The notes under the pieces are model-generated. The model saw nothing but the letters and a program-made list of their open reading frames with translations, was not told the origin of the DNA and did not search any database. DNA of 7,555 nucleotides from Acidobacteriaceae bacterium. Its GTDB lineage: Bacteria; Acidobacteriota; Terriglobia; Terriglobales; Acidobacteriaceae. The translations under genes and the position numbers were made by a program. Positions within the stretch are counted from its first letter, which is position 1. Every line of letters starts with the position of its first letter. Location of the stretch: positions 1-7,555 of the forward strand of contig PLHN01000389.1 of assembly GCA_003139975.1 (NCBI GenBank), in the 5' to 3' direction. Shown piece after piece: positions 5,772 through 7,555 of this stretch.

Positions 5772-7148
5772 ATGACGCAAACCAGACAGCTTTTTGGCAC
5801 CGATGGAATCCGCGGCGTAGCGGGAGAGTTCCCGCTCACGCGCGACAGTGTGTACTGGATTGGACGGGCTCTGGGCCACGACCTGATGCGCACAAATGCG
5901 AACGCGCGCGTGGTCATTGGGCAGGACACGCGGCTTTCGAGCCGTTGGATTGCGGACCGGTTTATTGAGGGCCTGGCCTCGGTGGGTGTGGCGAGCCGGA
6001 GCGCGGGCGTGATTACGACGCCCGGAGTCGCATTCCTGGCGCGTTCGGAGCGCTTCGACGCGGGCGTGGTGATTTCGGCGTCGCACAATCCATGGACCGA
6101 TAATGGAATCAAGATCTTCTCCGGCGATGGATACAAGCTTCCGGATGGGCATGAGCTGGCGATTGAAAAGGAAATTTTCGCACTTTTGCAGAATGCGGAA
6201 GCGGATGCAGCGCCGGAATCTGCGGCTGGGACTGCGAGTCTGCCGGGAGAGGAAGCGCTGCGGCAGGCCTATGTGCGCTGGCTGGCCGTGGGAACTTCGG
6301 CGGATCTGACGCGGCTTCGCGTGGCGGTCGATTGCGCCAACGGCGCGGCCGCGGCGGAAGCGCCGGAGTTGTTTCGCGCGCTGAAAGTGCAGGCGACATT
6401 TCTACACTCATCGCCTAATGGAGAAAACATCAACGAGAATTGCGGGGCGCTGCATCCAGAGGTGGTCTCGCGTGTTGTCGCCGGCAATCCAGGGAAGTTC
6501 GATGTCGGAGTGACATTCGATGGCGACGCGGATCGCGCCCTTTTTTGCGATGCTGAAGGGCGGGTGGTGAATGGCGATGCCGTTTTATTGCTCGCCGCTC
6601 GCGACATGCAGACGCGCGGAACGCTCGCCAACGCGACCGTGGTCGCGACCACCATGTCGAACATGGGATTGGAAATTGCGCTGAAGCGTTCGGGGGTTCG
6701 CATGCTGCGCGCGAATGTGGGGGATAAGTACGTGCTCGAGGAAATGCAGCGCTCCGGCGCGACTCTGGGGGGCGAACAATCGGGTCACATTCTGTTCCGC
6801 GATGGCGAGGCTACTACCGGTGACGGCCTGATGACGGCGCTGCGAGTGCTCGAGATCATAGTGCGCTCCGGGGGAAAGCTGGCTGAGCTGGTGAGGGACC
6901 TTAAGGTGTTTCCGCAAATCATCTGCAATGTGCGGGTGCGGGAAAAAGTGCCGTTTGCGAAGATTGCACCGGTGCAGGCCGCGATTGCGTCGGCCGAGCA
7001 CGAACTCGATGGCAATGGCCGGGTCGTCGTGCGCTACTCTGGGACCGAGGCGCTGGCTCGAGTGATGGTGGAAGCGGAGTCGAAGGAGCAGATGGATCGA
7101 ATTGCCGGAGCGATTGCCGGGAAGATCCAGGCCGCGCTGGGGACGTAG
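5772..7148 (+). CDS. glmM: Phosphoglucosamine mutase
   Basis: GlmM interconverts glucosamine-6-phosphate and glucosamine-1-phosphate, feeding UDP-GlcNAc for peptidoglycan and outer-surface polymers in the cytoplasm. The 458-residue length is normal (E. coli 445). All four alpha-phosphohexomutase domains show their signatures: LFGTDGIRG (7-15), the catalytic serine loop SASHNP (102-107, Ser104 expected to be phosphorylated), the metal-binding DGDADR (250-255), the sugar-binding GEQSGH (334-339), and the phosphate-binding RYSGTE (421-426). The last has Tyr where many GlmM have Pro (RPSGTE) and is followed by Ala rather than Pro. The start is fixed by the conserved N-terminus, yet the nearest AAGGA is 16 bases from the ATG, so initiation is probably weak or depends on upstream structure. 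It completes the cdaA-cdaR-glmM cluster; in Firmicutes GlmM binds and inhibits CdaA. Confidence 0.97.
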   Translation: MTQTRQLFGTDGIRGVAGEFPLTRDSVYWIGRALGHDLMRTNANARVVIGQDTRLSSRWIADRFIEGLASVGVASRSAGVITTPGVAFLARSERFDAGVVISASHNPWTDNGIKIFSGDGYKLPDGHELAIEKEIFALLQNAEADAAPESAAGTASLPGEEALRQAYVRWLAVGTSADLTRLRVAVDCANGAAAAEAPELFRALKVQATFLHSSPNGENINENCGALHPEVVSRVVAGNPGKFDVGVTFDGDADRALFCDAEGRVVNGDAVLLLAARDMQTRGTLANATVVATTMSNMGLEIALKRSGVRMLRANVGDKYVLEEMQRSGATLGGEQSGHILFRDGEATTGDGLMTALRVLEIIVRSGGKLAELVRDLKVFPQIICNVRVREKVPFAKIAPVQAAIASAEHELDGNGRVVVRYSGTEALARVMVEAESKEQMDRIAGAIAGKIQAALGT

Positions 7149-7166
7149 AGGACGGTTAACGAGGCG

Positions 7167-7189
7167 CGGCGCAACTTGCCGTTCTTTTT
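7167..7189 (+). terminator. Weak intrinsic terminator candidate after glmM
   Basis: CGGC (7167-7170) and GCCG (7178-7181) can form a short stem with a seven-base loop, extendable by one G-T pair, followed directly by TTCTTTTT (7182-7189). It is 18 bases beyond the glmM stop. The stem is short, so the call rests mainly on the T-run and position. Confidence 0.35.
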
Positions 7190-7349
7190 GCAGCGCTTTG
7201 CCTCCCGCGACATTCGGAAGGGCGATTCTCAACTGACAATTCAGCGGTGGAACCGCGAATGGGCCAGCCGCTCGCGCGTGGTTCTGCGGCGAGGTACGTC
7301 CCAAAGTACGGCGCGGTTATCTTGTCGACGGCGAAGGCTCGACGGAGAA

Positions 7350-7365
7350 TGAGAATCGATTCACA
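7350..7365. promoter_or_regulatory. Palindrome upstream of response regulator
   Basis: GAATCGATTC (7353-7362) is a perfect ten-base palindrome; with one mismatch the symmetry extends to TG...CA over 16 bases. It ends 23 bases before the response regulator ATG, a position suited to a dimeric regulator, possibly the response regulator itself. Function is inferred only. Confidence 0.3.
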
Positions 7366-7388
7366 AAGTAACGAGTTAGAAAACTTTC

Positions 7389-7555
7389 ATGAGAATTCTT
7401 ATCGTAGAAGATGACGCGCCCCTTTCCAGCTTTATCAAGAAGGGATTGGAAGCGGAACACCACGCGGTGGATGCGGCCTTGGATGGCGAGCAAGGTCTTT
7501 CGATGGCGCTGGGGATTGATTACGATCTGGCAGTGCTGGACCTGAACCTGCCGGG
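7389..7555 (+). CDS. Response regulator receiver domain, probably OmpR family (5' part)
   Basis: The first 55 codons of a two-component response regulator are present; the rest runs off the window. MRILIVEDD (1-9) gives the acidic pocket Asp8/Asp9, and LAVLDLNLP (47-55) contains Asp51, the expected phosphorylation site in the usual third strand position. Between them are the typical alpha1 (LSSFIKKGLEAEHHAVD) and the DGEQGLSMAL helix. The MRILIVEDD opening and G-x-x-A-L spacing are usual for OmpR/PhoB-type regulators, which carry a winged-helix DNA-binding domain C-terminally, but that part is not visible. The ATG has no clear Shine-Dalgarno sequence. It is separated from glmM by 240 bases and is probably the first gene of a separate regulator-kinase unit. 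Confidence 0.9.
   Translation, partial: MRILIVEDDAPLSSFIKKGLEAEHHAVDAALDGEQGLSMALGIDYDLAVLDLNLP

Larger units (their letters stand above)
7149..7388. other. Non-coding spacer between glmM and response regulator
   Basis: These 240 bases hold no credible gene on either strand. Seen in it are a possible weak terminator near its start, a TACG-containing direct repeat (GGTACGTCCCAAAGTACGG region, 7293-7311), and a palindrome near 7350-7365. No promoter of near-consensus form was recognised for the response regulator. Confidence 0.6.

Overview
The window is GC-rich bacterial chromosome. Gene content and layout (xseA, then the cdaA-cdaR-glmM cluster, compact palindromic repeats with TGAA loops, GC-rich codons) suggest an Acidobacteriota (Terriglobia-like) genome. 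This is an inference from style and gene order, not a proven assignment.

Left part (1-1526, minus strand): a three-gene run transcribed leftwards. Its first member is a wreck. It keeps a good ribosome binding site, an ATG with a few codons, and the C-terminal domain of an AIF/BenD-like FAD-dependent disulfide-type reductase, but the FAD/NAD-binding body is missing and the two ends are in different frames. It is followed closely by a small stand-alone UBP-type zinc finger protein and by a pirin (cupin, metal-binding), whose 3' end lies outside the window.

Middle (1643-2660, plus strand): a small two-helix DUF2905 membrane protein, a cluster of small hairpins resembling a REP-type palindromic element (1889-1985), then a HigBA toxin-antitoxin pair. 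The pair has a near-consensus promoter that appears to give a leaderless toxin message, with a palindrome over the -35 box as candidate operator.

Right part (2660-7148, plus strand): higA ends in a TGATG overlap with xseA (exonuclease VII large subunit), so the DNA-repair gene appears translationally coupled to an antitoxin. After an 81-base gap come cdaA (membrane diadenylate cyclase), cdaR (YbbR-domain regulator) and glmM (phosphoglucosamine mutase), the classical cluster linking c-di-AMP signalling to peptidoglycan precursor supply. The cdaR-glmM spacer contains a long perfect inverted repeat. After glmM there is a 240-base non-coding stretch with a weak terminator candidate and a palindrome, and the window ends inside an OmpR-type response regulator.

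Most genes are ordinary. The items most worth a second look are the antitoxin-xseA coupling with its operator, the collapsed reductase gene, the hairpin cluster, and the structured spacer before glmM. I did not find convincing evidence of a wholly new system.
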